DNA of 12,028 nt from Anaerolineales bacterium (GCA_026985785.1 JALSPT010000115.1:1-12028); one strand, 5' to 3'. Positions 1 to 6,096 are shown, counted from the first letter of the stretch. Notes: generated by a model from the sequence alone, not told the origin. Numbers and translations are program-made.

Positions 1-26
1 TCCCCTCCCTTCAGTAAGGGAGGGGA
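1..26. repeat. Perfect 11-bp hairpin at left edge
   Basis: Bases 1-11 and 16-26 are exact reverse complements around a four-base loop (CAGT). The stem is almost pure C/T on one arm and A/G on the other. No T-run follows on the + strand, and what lies to the left is outside the window. It could end an upstream gene's transcript or be one half of a palindromic repeat together with the next hairpin. Confidence 0.6.
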
Positions 27-33
27 GGGGGAA

Positions 34-68
34 GGCGGAGGCTGTCCTCACGAAGGACAGCCTCCGCC
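34..68. repeat. Perfect 15-bp hairpin, possible palindromic repeat or terminator
   Basis: Bases 34-48 pair exactly with 54-68 around a five-base loop (CACGA). The stem is GC-rich and very stable. It lies eight bases after the first hairpin and about 75 bases before the tetR promoter. No T-run follows on either side, so it is not a textbook intrinsic terminator. It could insulate the tetR operon from the upstream gene, or be a copy of an interspersed palindromic element. Confidence 0.6.
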
Positions 69-143
69 AGGGGGTGGGGAGAGATCTGGCCATACGATAG
101 CCTTATCTACAACATTTGAGTGCACCCCGGGAAAGTTGGTGCC

Positions 144-172
144 TTGACGGAGAGGTATCGCAGGGGTATAGT
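144..172 (+). promoter_or_regulatory. Sigma70-like promoter of the tetR operon
   Basis: TTGACG (144-149) and TATAGT (167-172) are separated by exactly 17 bases; each box matches consensus at five of six positions. Transcription should start near 179, about 39 bases before the ATG at 218. That excludes the upstream in-frame TTG at 116 as the start codon. A small inverted repeat, CTTGT (186-190) with ACAAG (201-205), lies just downstream and could be an operator for the encoded TetR regulator; this last point is a guess. Confidence 0.55.
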
Positions 173-217
173 AAAGAGGTTACCACTTGTTCAACATCTT
201 ACAAGCCGAGAAACCCG

Positions 218-847
218 ATGAGCAAAAACCCCGCCGTTGGTAAAGAGCGCATCCTCGAAACTGCCGCCCGTCTGTTCATCAAACAGGGATACAAAGCCGT
301 TTCGACTCGCGATATTGCCCGCGCTTGCAACGTCACCAATGCAGCGCTTTACTACTACTTCCCCAGCAAAGAGGCCCTGTTTTGGGAGGTCATCCACCAT
401 CACCTTGCCCAACTGGCAGAGGCGCTCGAACAGGCACGCCAAAAAAGCGCCCCTCATCCCAAAACCCAACTCCAGGCCATGCTGACAACATACGCTGAAT
501 GGGTGTTACAACGGCGGGCATCCTTCTTTGCTCTTCGTCGCGACATTGGAGAGATCGCCAAAAAGCAAAACCAGGATGCCTCGCGCCCCTTTTTACGACT
601 GGCAAGCGTGATCATCGAACCGTTCGAGACAGTGCTTCGCCAGGCCGAGGACGAAGGCATGGTGATGCCGCCCCCCCAGGGGGCCACCTTGGGCAACGTG
701 CTATTGGCCATGCTCCACGGGGTACTCCACTCCCGCGAAGACGTCGCCGATCCACGCGCTGTGGCCGAAGAAACCGCCGCCTGGGTTGTCGAGGTTTTCT
801 GGCGCGGCGTGGCCATCCCGACCAACCCCACGGGAGAAACGCCATGA
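218..847 (+). CDS. TetR/AcrR-family transcriptional regulator
   Basis: The 209-residue protein is the usual length for the TetR family. Its N-terminus holds the classic TetR helix-turn-helix: KERILETAARLFIKQGY (residues 9-25), then STRDIARACNVTNAALYYYF (29-48) and the PSKEALF cap. The C-terminal half is helical and divergent, as expected of a ligand-binding and dimerisation domain; the ligand cannot be read from sequence. The ATG at 218 is chosen because the conserved domain begins just after it and the promoter at 144-172 would start transcription downstream of the alternative TTG at 116. The Shine-Dalgarno is weak. The stop overlaps the next start (ATGA), so it is co-transcribed with the phospholipase and hydrolase genes and probably controls them and itself. 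Confidence 0.9.
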   Translation: MSKNPAVGKERILETAARLFIKQGYKAVSTRDIARACNVTNAALYYYFPSKEALFWEVIHHHLAQLAEALEQARQKSAPHPKTQLQAMLTTYAEWVLQRRASFFALRRDIGEIAKKQNQDASRPFLRLASVIIEPFETVLRQAEDEGMVMPPPQGATLGNVLLAMLHGVLHSREDVADPRAVAEETAAWVVEVFWRGVAIPTNPTGETP

Positions 848-1770
848 AACGGCAGGTCAGCGTCGCCTTAGGCGGCGGGGGAACCAAGGGCTATGCGCAT
901 ATCGGCGTGCTGGAAGCCTTGGAAGAAGCAGGCTATGAGGTGGTAGCCGTAAGCGGCACCAGCGCCGGCGCGTTGGTCGGCGCGCTCTATGCTGCCGGAT
1001 ATTCCCCCTCCGAAATTTTAGACTGGCTGCAATCGGTCGACCCGCGCCATATTTTCGATCGCGGCAGCGGCGACCGCCCCTCCATCTTGGGGATGCAAGG
1101 CATCGAGGCCATGCTGGAAAAGGCCCTGGGAAAGCGGACGTTCGAAGAACTTCAACGCCCCTTCGGTGCGGTAGCCGTGGATATCCTCAGCAGCCATACC
1201 GTTTTCCTGCGCGGAGGGCCTGTGGCCCGCGCCGCGCTGGCCTCCAGCGCCATTCCAGGCATCTTCCCACCCATCAAATGGAACCAATGGCTGCTGGTGG
1301 ACGGCGGCCTGACGGACAACGTGCCCGTCAGGCTGGCGCGTTTGCTGGCGCCGGGCGTCCCGGTGGTTGCCGTCGCCCTGGGCATCATGCCCCCCACGCT
1401 GGCGTGCTTCCAAGATATGCCCGTCCCCATCCACCTCAACCTGCGGTTGCTCCAGCGGATCATCTCCCGCCTGCGCTACACGCGCGCCTTCCATACCTTC
1501 GTGCGCGCCGCCGAGGTCATGACCGGCCATCACACCTTACTCCGCTTGCAGATCGACCGCCCCGAGGTCATCTTGCTCCCGCCGGTGGACGAGGTTGACA
1601 TTTTGGCCACACCGAAAGACCCCACCCCCATCGTCGCAGCGGGGAGGAAAGTCACCGAGGCAAGTTTGGAAGACATCGCCAAGGCCACCTCCTGGCGGCG
1701 TTGGCTGCGCCGTCCGCCGGAAATCGAAATGCACCACACGATCATCGAAACCCGTCCCCCACGGACGTAA
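844..1770 (+). CDS. Patatin-like phospholipase family protein
   Basis: The 308-residue protein has all three patatin signatures: a glycine-rich oxyanion hole GGGGTKG (residues 10-16), the nucleophile elbow GTSAG with Ser40, and the catalytic Asp153 in VDGG. These form the Ser-Asp dyad of bacterial patatins (RssA/YchK and NTE-type), which release fatty acids from phospholipids or other acyl esters. ASSAIPGIFPP (133-143) is also typical of the family. There is no signal peptide or clear membrane segment, so a cytoplasmic or peripheral location is likely. The frame stays open upstream to 499, but the ATG at 844 overlaps the tetR stop (ATGA), indicating translational coupling. The substrate is unknown. 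The next gene, another acyl-ester hydrolase, suggests a lipid or ester turnover operon under the TetR regulator. Confidence 0.9.
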   Translation: MKRQVSVALGGGGTKGYAHIGVLEALEEAGYEVVAVSGTSAGALVGALYAAGYSPSEILDWLQSVDPRHIFDRGSGDRPSILGMQGIEAMLEKALGKRTFEELQRPFGAVAVDILSSHTVFLRGGPVARAALASSAIPGIFPPIKWNQWLLVDGGLTDNVPVRLARLLAPGVPVVAVALGIMPPTLACFQDMPVPIHLNLRLLQRIISRLRYTRAFHTFVRAAEVMTGHHTLLRLQIDRPEVILLPPVDEVDILATPKDPTPIVAAGRKVTEASLEDIAKATSWRRWLRRPPEIEMHHTIIETRPPRT

Positions 1771-1779
1771 ACGACCGCC

Positions 1780-2478
1780 ATGCCCCATAGCCCAACCTCG
1801 TCACCGTACCAATGGCACACCCTGCCGCTGGAAGAAGATACAGTGGTGCGCCTGCGCCGACCATCGGGCGGCCCGGCCAATGCCGTCTTCGTATTATTGC
1901 ATGGCTGGACGGGAGACGAAACCTTCATGCTCCGTTTCGCCGAAGTGGCGCCACCGTCGAGCCTGGTGGTCAGTTTTCGCGCGCCTTATCCGGCGCGCTC
2001 GCCGCGAGGGGGCTACAGTTGGGTGGATTACCTCCCGGACGACCGCCCGCCAACGGCAGCCGCCTACCGGCCCGCCCTCGCCGCCTTGCGCCGCTGGCTG
2101 ACAGCCCTCGCAAACCGGTTCCCTTCCCCTGCCTGGGAAACACAGCACTGGATAGGCTTCAGCCAAGGGGCATCGACCGCCGCGCTCTACACGCTCGAAC
2201 ATCCCCGCCACGCGGCTACCCTGGCCTTGTTGGCCGGCTTCTTGCCTCGCGACACGGAAGCATGGGTACAAAGGCAACCCCTCACAGGCAAGCGCGTGTT
2301 TATCGCCCACGGGCGGGCAGACACGATCGTGCCGCTGCATCATGCCCGCCATGCCCGCGCCCTGCTTGCCCAGGCCGGGGCAGAGGTGGTGTATTGTGAA
2401 GATGACGTGGCGCACAAGGTCAGCGCCCGCTGCCACAAGGCGCTCAAGGCGTTTTACGCCCCCCCGTCCGCACGATAA
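1780..2478 (+). CDS. Alpha/beta-hydrolase, phospholipase/carboxylesterase type
   Basis: The 232-residue protein has the size and fold markers of the abhydrolase_2 (phospholipase/carboxylesterase) group. LLHGWTGDE (39-47) is the oxyanion-hole HG loop, GFSQGA (126-131) carries nucleophile Ser128, HGRADTIVP (177-185) carries the acid Asp181, and AHK (211-213) carries His212, so the full triad is present. No signal peptide is seen, which points to an intracellular esterase for short acyl or lysophospholipid substrates. The start lies nine bases after the patatin stop with no good Shine-Dalgarno, so translation is probably coupled to the upstream gene. Its last 35 bases overlap the 3' end of the convergent regulator gene on the - strand. 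The natural substrate is unknown. Confidence 0.87.
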   Translation: MPHSPTSSPYQWHTLPLEEDTVVRLRRPSGGPANAVFVLLHGWTGDETFMLRFAEVAPPSSLVVSFRAPYPARSPRGGYSWVDYLPDDRPPTAAAYRPALAALRRWLTALANRFPSPAWETQHWIGFSQGASTAALYTLEHPRHAATLALLAGFLPRDTEAWVQRQPLTGKRVFIAHGRADTIVPLHHARHARALLAQAGAEVVYCEDDVAHKVSARCHKALKAFYAPPSAR

Positions 2479-3067
2479 ATTCACAAGGGGTTCCCCGCTC
2501 ACCGTATGGCTCGACGGGGGCGCCGAGCAAATGCTCCAACATCAGGGCGTCCAGCCGGCACAATTCGGGGTAATCGGCCACCAGGGGAGCATAAGGGCAG
2601 CGATGAAACACCACCCGTGGCCCGTAGCGATGCGCTTCCCAGCGGGGCTCGAAATGCCACCCCTCCAACTGGCGCATGGCATGTTGCAGGCGCTCGCGCA
2701 ACGTGCGCCCGTGAGGCCTCACACCCCCATCACACACCACAACGCACAAACGCTCCACAAAGGCGTCAGCGCCCTCCGCGCGCAGGGCTTCCAACAGCGC
2801 GCGGGTGAGCGGCTCCAGGAAAGGCTGCTGCGCTGCCGTCGTCAGGCGATACAGGTTCACCGGGCGGCCCCGCCGCCCCGAACGCCGTTGCACCGTGCGG
2901 GTGACCAGCCCCCGCGCCTGTAAAAGCCCCAGATGATGGCGTATATTGGCCGCGGTGACACCCAGAGCCGCCGCCATCTCCGCCGCCGAGGCCACCGGAT
3001 GGGCGCTCAAGTATTCCAAAATTTGCTCACGGGTGTTCTTTTGCACAGAGGACATTCGCATGGGCAC
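2444..3067 (-). CDS. Winged-helix regulator, ArsR/SufR-like with conserved Cys
   Basis: The N-terminal 75 residues form a winged helix: TREQILEYLSAHPVASAAEM, then GVTAANIRHHLGLLQARGLV as the recognition region, then a basic wing (RRSGRRGRPVNLYRLT). The C-terminal half has three spaced cysteines, HRCPY (Cys157), PELC (Cys170, after 12 residues) and TPCEF (Cys195), plus Cys108 and Cys112. The CPxA...ELC...C pattern resembles SufR-type regulators that bind an Fe-S cluster, so redox or Fe-S sensing is a reasonable inference. GTG at 3067 is preferred because GGTGGA (3081-3076) lies eight bases upstream; GTG 3073, ATG 3061 and ATG 3055 are in-frame alternatives. No suf genes are in the window, so the target is unknown. 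The 3' end overlaps the convergent hydrolase gene by 35 bases. Confidence 0.8.
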   Translation of the reverse strand: MPMRMSSVQKNTREQILEYLSAHPVASAAEMAAALGVTAANIRHHLGLLQARGLVTRTVQRRSGRRGRPVNLYRLTTAAQQPFLEPLTRALLEALRAEGADAFVERLCVVVCDGGVRPHGRTLRERLQHAMRQLEGWHFEPRWEAHRYGPRVVFHRCPYAPLVADYPELCRLDALMLEHLLGAPVEPYGERGTPCEFIVRTGGRKTP

Positions 3068-3081
3068 ACTCACTTTCCACC

Positions 3082-3087
3082 ATTATA
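3082..3087 (-). promoter_or_regulatory. Consensus -10 box upstream of the SufR-like regulator
   Basis: A perfect TATAAT reads on the - strand at 3087-3082, but no convincing -35 box lies 16-18 bases upstream. Transcription would start near 3075, giving a very short leader before GTG 3067, or a leaderless message if GTG 3073 were used. If real, the regulator is expressed separately from xseB and the DUF212 gene upstream. Confidence 0.35.
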
Positions 3088-3111
3088 CGCCCAAACGCGC
3101 CGAAGCAGGCC

Positions 3112-3134
3112 GAGGTAGAGACGGTTTCTACCTC
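3112..3134. repeat. 8-bp inverted repeat at the DUF212 stop codon
   Basis: GAGGTAGA (3112-3119) pairs with TCTACCTC (3127-3134). It spans the DUF212 stop codon and lies about 25 bases upstream of the regulator's -10 box. No T-run follows on either strand, so a normal intrinsic terminator is unlikely. It might be an operator for the adjacent regulator or an RNA stem that separates the two genes. Confidence 0.4.
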
Positions 3135-3574
3135 CACAACCGCCATACCACCCAGGCCGAGAACAGCCCCAAGAGCACGCCCCAAAACGCTTCCCATGGG
3201 GTATGCCCCAACACCTCTCGCAAAGCGTCGCCATCCCATAGCCGCCCATCCTGCAAATCCCGCACGATACGGTTGAGTAGCGTGGCGTGCTCCCCCGCCT
3301 GACGGCGAATGCCGGTAGCATCGTAGATCACAACGGCAGCACACGCCACGGCCACACCAAACAAAGGGGAACCAAAGCCTTCACTCAGGCCGGCGGCAAA
3401 TGCTGCTGCCGACATCAGCGCCGAATGCGAACTGGGCATCCCACCCGGGCTGACCAACAAGCCCCAATCCCACCGACGGGTGCGCAAAAAGCCCAACGGC
3501 ACTTTGCCCCCCTGCGCCAACAGCCACGCTAACACAGCCGACCAAAAAACAGCGTTGTGCAGCCAAGCCTGCAT
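3128..3574 (-). CDS. Divergent PAP2 family (DUF212/YuiD-like) membrane protein
   Basis: The 148-residue hydrophobic protein carries the two DUF212 signatures: GGMPSSHSA, and YDATGIRRQAGEHATLLNRI further on. The family is distantly related to PAP2 acid phosphatases and haloperoxidases; SSHSA and the later His echo the PAP2 phosphatase motifs. The biochemical role of DUF212 proteins is not settled; lipid-phosphate phosphatase activity is the usual guess. There is a hydrophobic N-terminus, two central membrane segments and one at the C-terminus, so it should be an integral membrane protein. It starts three bases after the xseB stop, so the two genes are surely co-transcribed. Similar DUF212-xseB pairings would help place the organism but do not reveal the function. 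Confidence 0.88.
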   Translation of the reverse strand: MQAWLHNAVFWSAVLAWLLAQGGKVPLGFLRTRRWDWGLLVSPGGMPSSHSALMSAAAFAAGLSEGFGSPLFGVAVACAAVVIYDATGIRRQAGEHATLLNRIVRDLQDGRLWDGDALREVLGHTPWEAFWGVLLGLFSAWVVWRLWR

Positions 3575-3577
3575 GGG

Positions 3578-3841
3578 TCACCCCTCGCTGGTTTCTGCCG
3601 AGAGGTCGGTCAGGGTGCCTTCCTCGGTCAGCATCCGCACCTGCAGTTCGGCCCGCTCCAGCAGCCGACGGCAATGCGCCAATAGCGCCCGCCCCCTGGC
3701 GTAGAGCGCCAGGGATTCTTCCAGCGAATGCTCCTCGCGCTCCAGCGCGCTCACCACGGCTTCCAGTTCGGCAAAGGCCTGTTCGTAAGACAACGCGTCG
3801 ACCGATTGCTCACCATCCGGCACAGTTGTTTCAGCGTCCAT
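3578..3841 (-). CDS. xseB: Exodeoxyribonuclease VII small subunit
   Basis: The 87-residue protein matches the XseB helical hairpin: SYEQAFAELEAVVSALE (18-34), then LEESLALYARGRALLAHCRRLLERAE (40-65). XseB binds several-fold to XseA to form exonuclease VII, which degrades single-stranded DNA into acid-soluble oligonucleotides and acts in repair and recombination. The ATG at 3841 is chosen because AAGGGAG lies six bases upstream; the frame remains open to 3913 but that part is not XseB-like. The partner xseA is not upstream here: the preceding DNA is the cytochrome operon terminator. xseA must therefore lie elsewhere. The gene is followed after three bases by the DUF212 gene. Confidence 0.93.
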   Translation of the reverse strand: MDAETTVPDGEQSVDALSYEQAFAELEAVVSALEREEHSLEESLALYARGRALLAHCRRLLERAELQVRMLTEEGTLTDLSAETSEG

Positions 3842-3914
3842 CGCGCACTCCCTTACCCGTGATCGGGTGTTCCAAAAGCAAGTGTACCAAACTTTCCACA
3901 AAGTAGAAACCACG

Positions 3915-3940
3915 AAAAAGCCCCCGCGATGCGGGGGCTT
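3915..3940 (-). terminator. Intrinsic terminator of the cytochrome operon
   Basis: A perfect 10-bp stem (3918-3927 with 3931-3940) closes over a three-base loop. On the - strand the stem is followed by a run of five T (bases 3919-3915), the form of a Rho-independent terminator. It begins 23 bases after the octahaem cytochrome stop. On the + strand no T-run follows, so it serves the - strand operon. Confidence 0.8.
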
Positions 3941-3962
3941 GGTTGTTGGTCAACCCAAAGGG

Positions 3963-5318
3963 TCAGGGCTTCTCGATCTCACCTGTCTCCATGCGGTAGT
4001 TGTAAATATCCTGCATCTTGTCCAGCATCTGCTGCAATTCGAAGAAACCGTGCCAGTGAGCCCAATCGGGAGCACCCATCAAAGCACCCTGGCGGGCGCG
4101 ACGGCCAGCATGGTGCCAGAGATGGTAATAGAGATTCTGGAACTCGTCATCCCAAGGTGCCCACTTATCGGTCTTGAGTAAACCTTTAGCCTTCAGCTCA
4201 TCCAGCATCTGCTTGGCAGGTTCGAAGTAGGCCTTGTTGTACAGCTCAACGCCTTTATCGGCACTGGCAAAGTAATCGTCCACCATTGCCGACGAGTGGC
4301 ACTGGAGACAAACCTGCTTCATCTCGGCACGCCCTTGCTCCGCATGGCCAGTCAACGGCGACATAGGATCATCCGAGTTGCGCGGCTTGGAGAGGGGCGC
4401 CCACGCGTTCCAGTACAGCCGCTCCGAGACATTGTGCGTGGGTTTCAAATCACCGATTCCGCTCATATGGCAGGTGGCGCAAGTCGGTGCCCGGTAATCG
4501 CCGGGTTCCCAATCACCGGGCGGGCTGTCCCACTTCCAAGTCGAGCCTTCAGCTGCATAGATCTGCCCATGCTTGGTGTCTTGGTAGATCTCAATATCAG
4601 GGTGATCAGGCCCCAAATGGCACGTTGCGCAAGCATCCGGCTTGCGGGCTTCCGCAATGTCAAACTTATGCCGCGTATGGCACACGGTGCAGTTGCCCAC
4701 TTCGCCATTGGGGTAGATGTTGCCAATCCCCGCCGCCGGGTAAGTGTCCGCCGTCGGGATACCATGCTCATCCACCTTGATGCGTTTACCATGACATTGA
4801 GCACAGCCCGTTTCCTCTGTGGTGCCGTCCAGCCCCTCCAAGTCGCGCCCTTCATGGTGGTGGATGAGAGCCTGCATTTTGTCTTTATTTTCCACCTGCA
4901 ACGCCGCCCGGTGATGGCCGCTGGCATCGAACTGCTTGACCTCGTTGGGGTGACATTTGGCGCACGTCGAAGGCGGCACCAGCATCGAAAGCGAGGCTTT
5001 GACGTTCTCGTGCCCCTTGATGTCTTTCAATAACATCGGGGAATCCGGCGTGGTTTCGTGACAATCCAGGCACGTCACCCCCGCCTGAGCATGTTTGCTG
5101 TGGTCCCAATCGTTGACGATGCCCGGCGTTTCCTTCGCGTGGCAATCGATGCACGCCTTGGCCTCAGGCGTCAATCCCTGCGCATGAGGCGCAGCGGCCA
5201 CCGTCGGCTGGGGTGCCCGACGCGGCGCTTTGGCGCAACCGGCCAGAACCACCGCGCCAAGCACCAATATCGCAAGGCCTACAAGCAAGAAAATAAGCGA
5301 TTTGTTTTTGTGGTGCAT
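3963..5318 (-). CDS. Octahaem c-type cytochrome, hydroxylamine-oxidoreductase-like lipoprotein
   Basis: The 451-residue protein has eight CXXCH haem c motifs, at residues 56, 83, 119, 172, 210, 230, 280 and 337. Their order and spacing, with the C-terminal HHAGRRARQG (402-411) and WHGFFEL (422-428), place it in the hydroxylamine oxidoreductase (HAO) family. There is no CXXCK, which argues against octahaem nitrite or tetrathionate reductases. Haem 4 (Cys172-His176) would be the catalytic P460-equivalent. Trp419 in PDWAHWHG stands where I expect the cross-linking Tyr of true HAOs, suggesting a reductive enzyme acting on nitrite or hydroxylamine. A hydrophobic leader ends in LAGC, so Cys28 should be lipidated and tether the protein outside the membrane. 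A strong purine-rich Shine-Dalgarno (GGAGGAGG) precedes the ATG. It lies 41 bases after its probable electron donor, the NrfH-like gene. Confidence 0.88.
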   Translation of the reverse strand: MHHKNKSLIFLLVGLAILVLGAVVLAGCAKAPRRAPQPTVAAAPHAQGLTPEAKACIDCHAKETPGIVNDWDHSKHAQAGVTCLDCHETTPDSPMLLKDIKGHENVKASLSMLVPPSTCAKCHPNEVKQFDASGHHRAALQVENKDKMQALIHHHEGRDLEGLDGTTEETGCAQCHGKRIKVDEHGIPTADTYPAAGIGNIYPNGEVGNCTVCHTRHKFDIAEARKPDACATCHLGPDHPDIEIYQDTKHGQIYAAEGSTWKWDSPPGDWEPGDYRAPTCATCHMSGIGDLKPTHNVSERLYWNAWAPLSKPRNSDDPMSPLTGHAEQGRAEMKQVCLQCHSSAMVDDYFASADKGVELYNKAYFEPAKQMLDELKAKGLLKTDKWAPWDDEFQNLYYHLWHHAGRRARQGALMGAPDWAHWHGFFELQQMLDKMQDIYNYRMETGEIEKP

Positions 5319-5359
5319 ACCTCCTCCTCATGAAAAGGAAATGGGAACGCGAACCTTGC

Positions 5360-5887
5360 TCAACGGCTGTACTTTCCTGCCAGCAAGTATTTGTTGAGAT
5401 TGTGATGCCCCACATCAGCGTGGCAATCCACGCACTGCGCGGTGATGGTGCCGGCAAAGTACGCCTTGTGGGGACCCGGCGCTACGGCGGCCAGATCGCT
5501 GTGGCACTTCAAACAACCCGAATCGTACACGTATTCATCATGACGAGCCCGGTTGGCCTGCCAATCGATCGTGGTTTCGTCGCTAAACCAGGTCACCAAG
5601 AGATCCGTCGTGCCGCTTACCGATTTGCTCCACAAATATGCCATCGGGTTGGCATGGGAAACATGGCAAGCCGTACATTCGGCTTTGAAGCCCACGGCGT
5701 TATTGCCGCCATGCACCGATTCACGATACGCCGCGACCATGGGTTGCATGACATGGCACGACCCGCAAAAACGCTCCCCTGCCGTGGCCTGGATGCCGCT
5801 CTCCACCGCCACCCACGAAAGCGGCACCACGACAAACAACAGAAGGAGCCCCCCTACGATCAAAACCACCTTTTTGTTTATTGTCAT
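5360..5887 (-). CDS. NapC/NrfH-type tetrahaem cytochrome c, membrane quinol dehydrogenase
   Basis: The 175-residue protein has an N-terminal membrane anchor (about residues 7-28) and four CXXCH motifs at Cys41, Cys71, Cys125 and Cys152. The first reads CGSCHVM, the CXXCHXM arrangement of NrfH, in which the Met can ligate haem 1. The length and one-helix-plus-four-haem plan fit the NapC/NirT/NrfH family, which oxidises membrane quinol and passes electrons to a partner reductase outside the membrane. The partner here is the octahaem protein encoded just downstream. The ATG at 5887 is chosen because AAGGAGGTGA, a near-perfect Shine-Dalgarno, lies immediately upstream; the frame extends to 5986 but that segment is unlike a leader. 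The pair corresponds to the haoA plus NapC-like gene pairs of Campylobacterota. Confidence 0.9.
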   Translation of the reverse strand: MTINKKVVLIVGGLLLLFVVVPLSWVAVESGIQATAGERFCGSCHVMQPMVAAYRESVHGGNNAVGFKAECTACHVSHANPMAYLWSKSVSGTTDLLVTWFSDETTIDWQANRARHDEYVYDSGCLKCHSDLAAVAPGPHKAYFAGTITAQCVDCHADVGHHNLNKYLLAGKYSR

Positions 5888-5942
5888 TTCACCTCCTTCC
5901 TGGCAACGCGACCAACGCTTGGACACCCAAAAATCCATGCCA

Positions 5943-5954
5943 AAATGTACATTT
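5943..5954. promoter_or_regulatory. 12-bp perfect palindrome, candidate operator
   Basis: AAATGTACATTT is a perfect palindrome in the AT-rich leader between the cytochrome operon promoter and the NrfH-like start. It does not match the FNR/CRP consensus (TTGAT or TGTGA half-sites). Its position, just downstream of the predicted transcription start, would suit a repressor. No regulator can be named from the sequence. Confidence 0.3.
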
Positions 5955-5988
5955 ACGAATGTTTCAACGATAATCTCACTTGCCATTA

Positions 5989-6017
5989 AGGTTACCAGTA
6001 AGATGCAAAAAAGTCAA
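5989..6017 (-). promoter_or_regulatory. Candidate promoter of the cytochrome operon
   Basis: On the - strand TTGACT (6017-6012) is followed after 17 bases by TAACCT (5994-5989). The -35 box is good and the -10 box weak, as is common for promoters needing an activator. The start would be near 5982, giving a leader of about 95 bases before the ATG at 5887. The surrounding DNA (5940-6060) is clearly more AT-rich than the flanking genes. The 272-base gap 5888-6159 holds this promoter, the palindrome at 5943 and the gyrA-like promoter. Confidence 0.35.
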
Positions 6018-6096
6018 GCAAGAAGTAAAAAAAGAGGCCAGAAATTTTCCATAAAAAGTATCGCATCGCCCGCACACGCCTTCACTTCTCTGCTCC

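Noticed and set aside
116..217. N-terminal extension of the TetR regulator from TTG 116
   Set aside because: The promoter at 144-172 would start transcription downstream of it, and the TetR domain begins after ATG 218.
499..843. Upstream extension of the patatin gene
   Set aside because: It lies wholly inside tetR in another frame and is Arg-rich; the patatin motif begins right after ATG 844, which overlaps the tetR stop.
4296..5033. 245-codon open frame on the + strand over the octahaem gene
   Set aside because: No domain or ribosome-binding site; the - strand encodes eight haem motifs in one frame.
3963..5318. Octahaem tetrathionate or nitrite reductase (OTR/ONR) identity
   Set aside because: Those families have a CXXCK active-site haem motif; all eight motifs here are CXXCH and the C-terminal segment is HAO-like.
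5888..5986. Extension of the NrfH-like gene to ATG 5986
   Set aside because: The extra residues are not a signal or membrane segment, and a near-perfect Shine-Dalgarno sits directly before ATG 5887.
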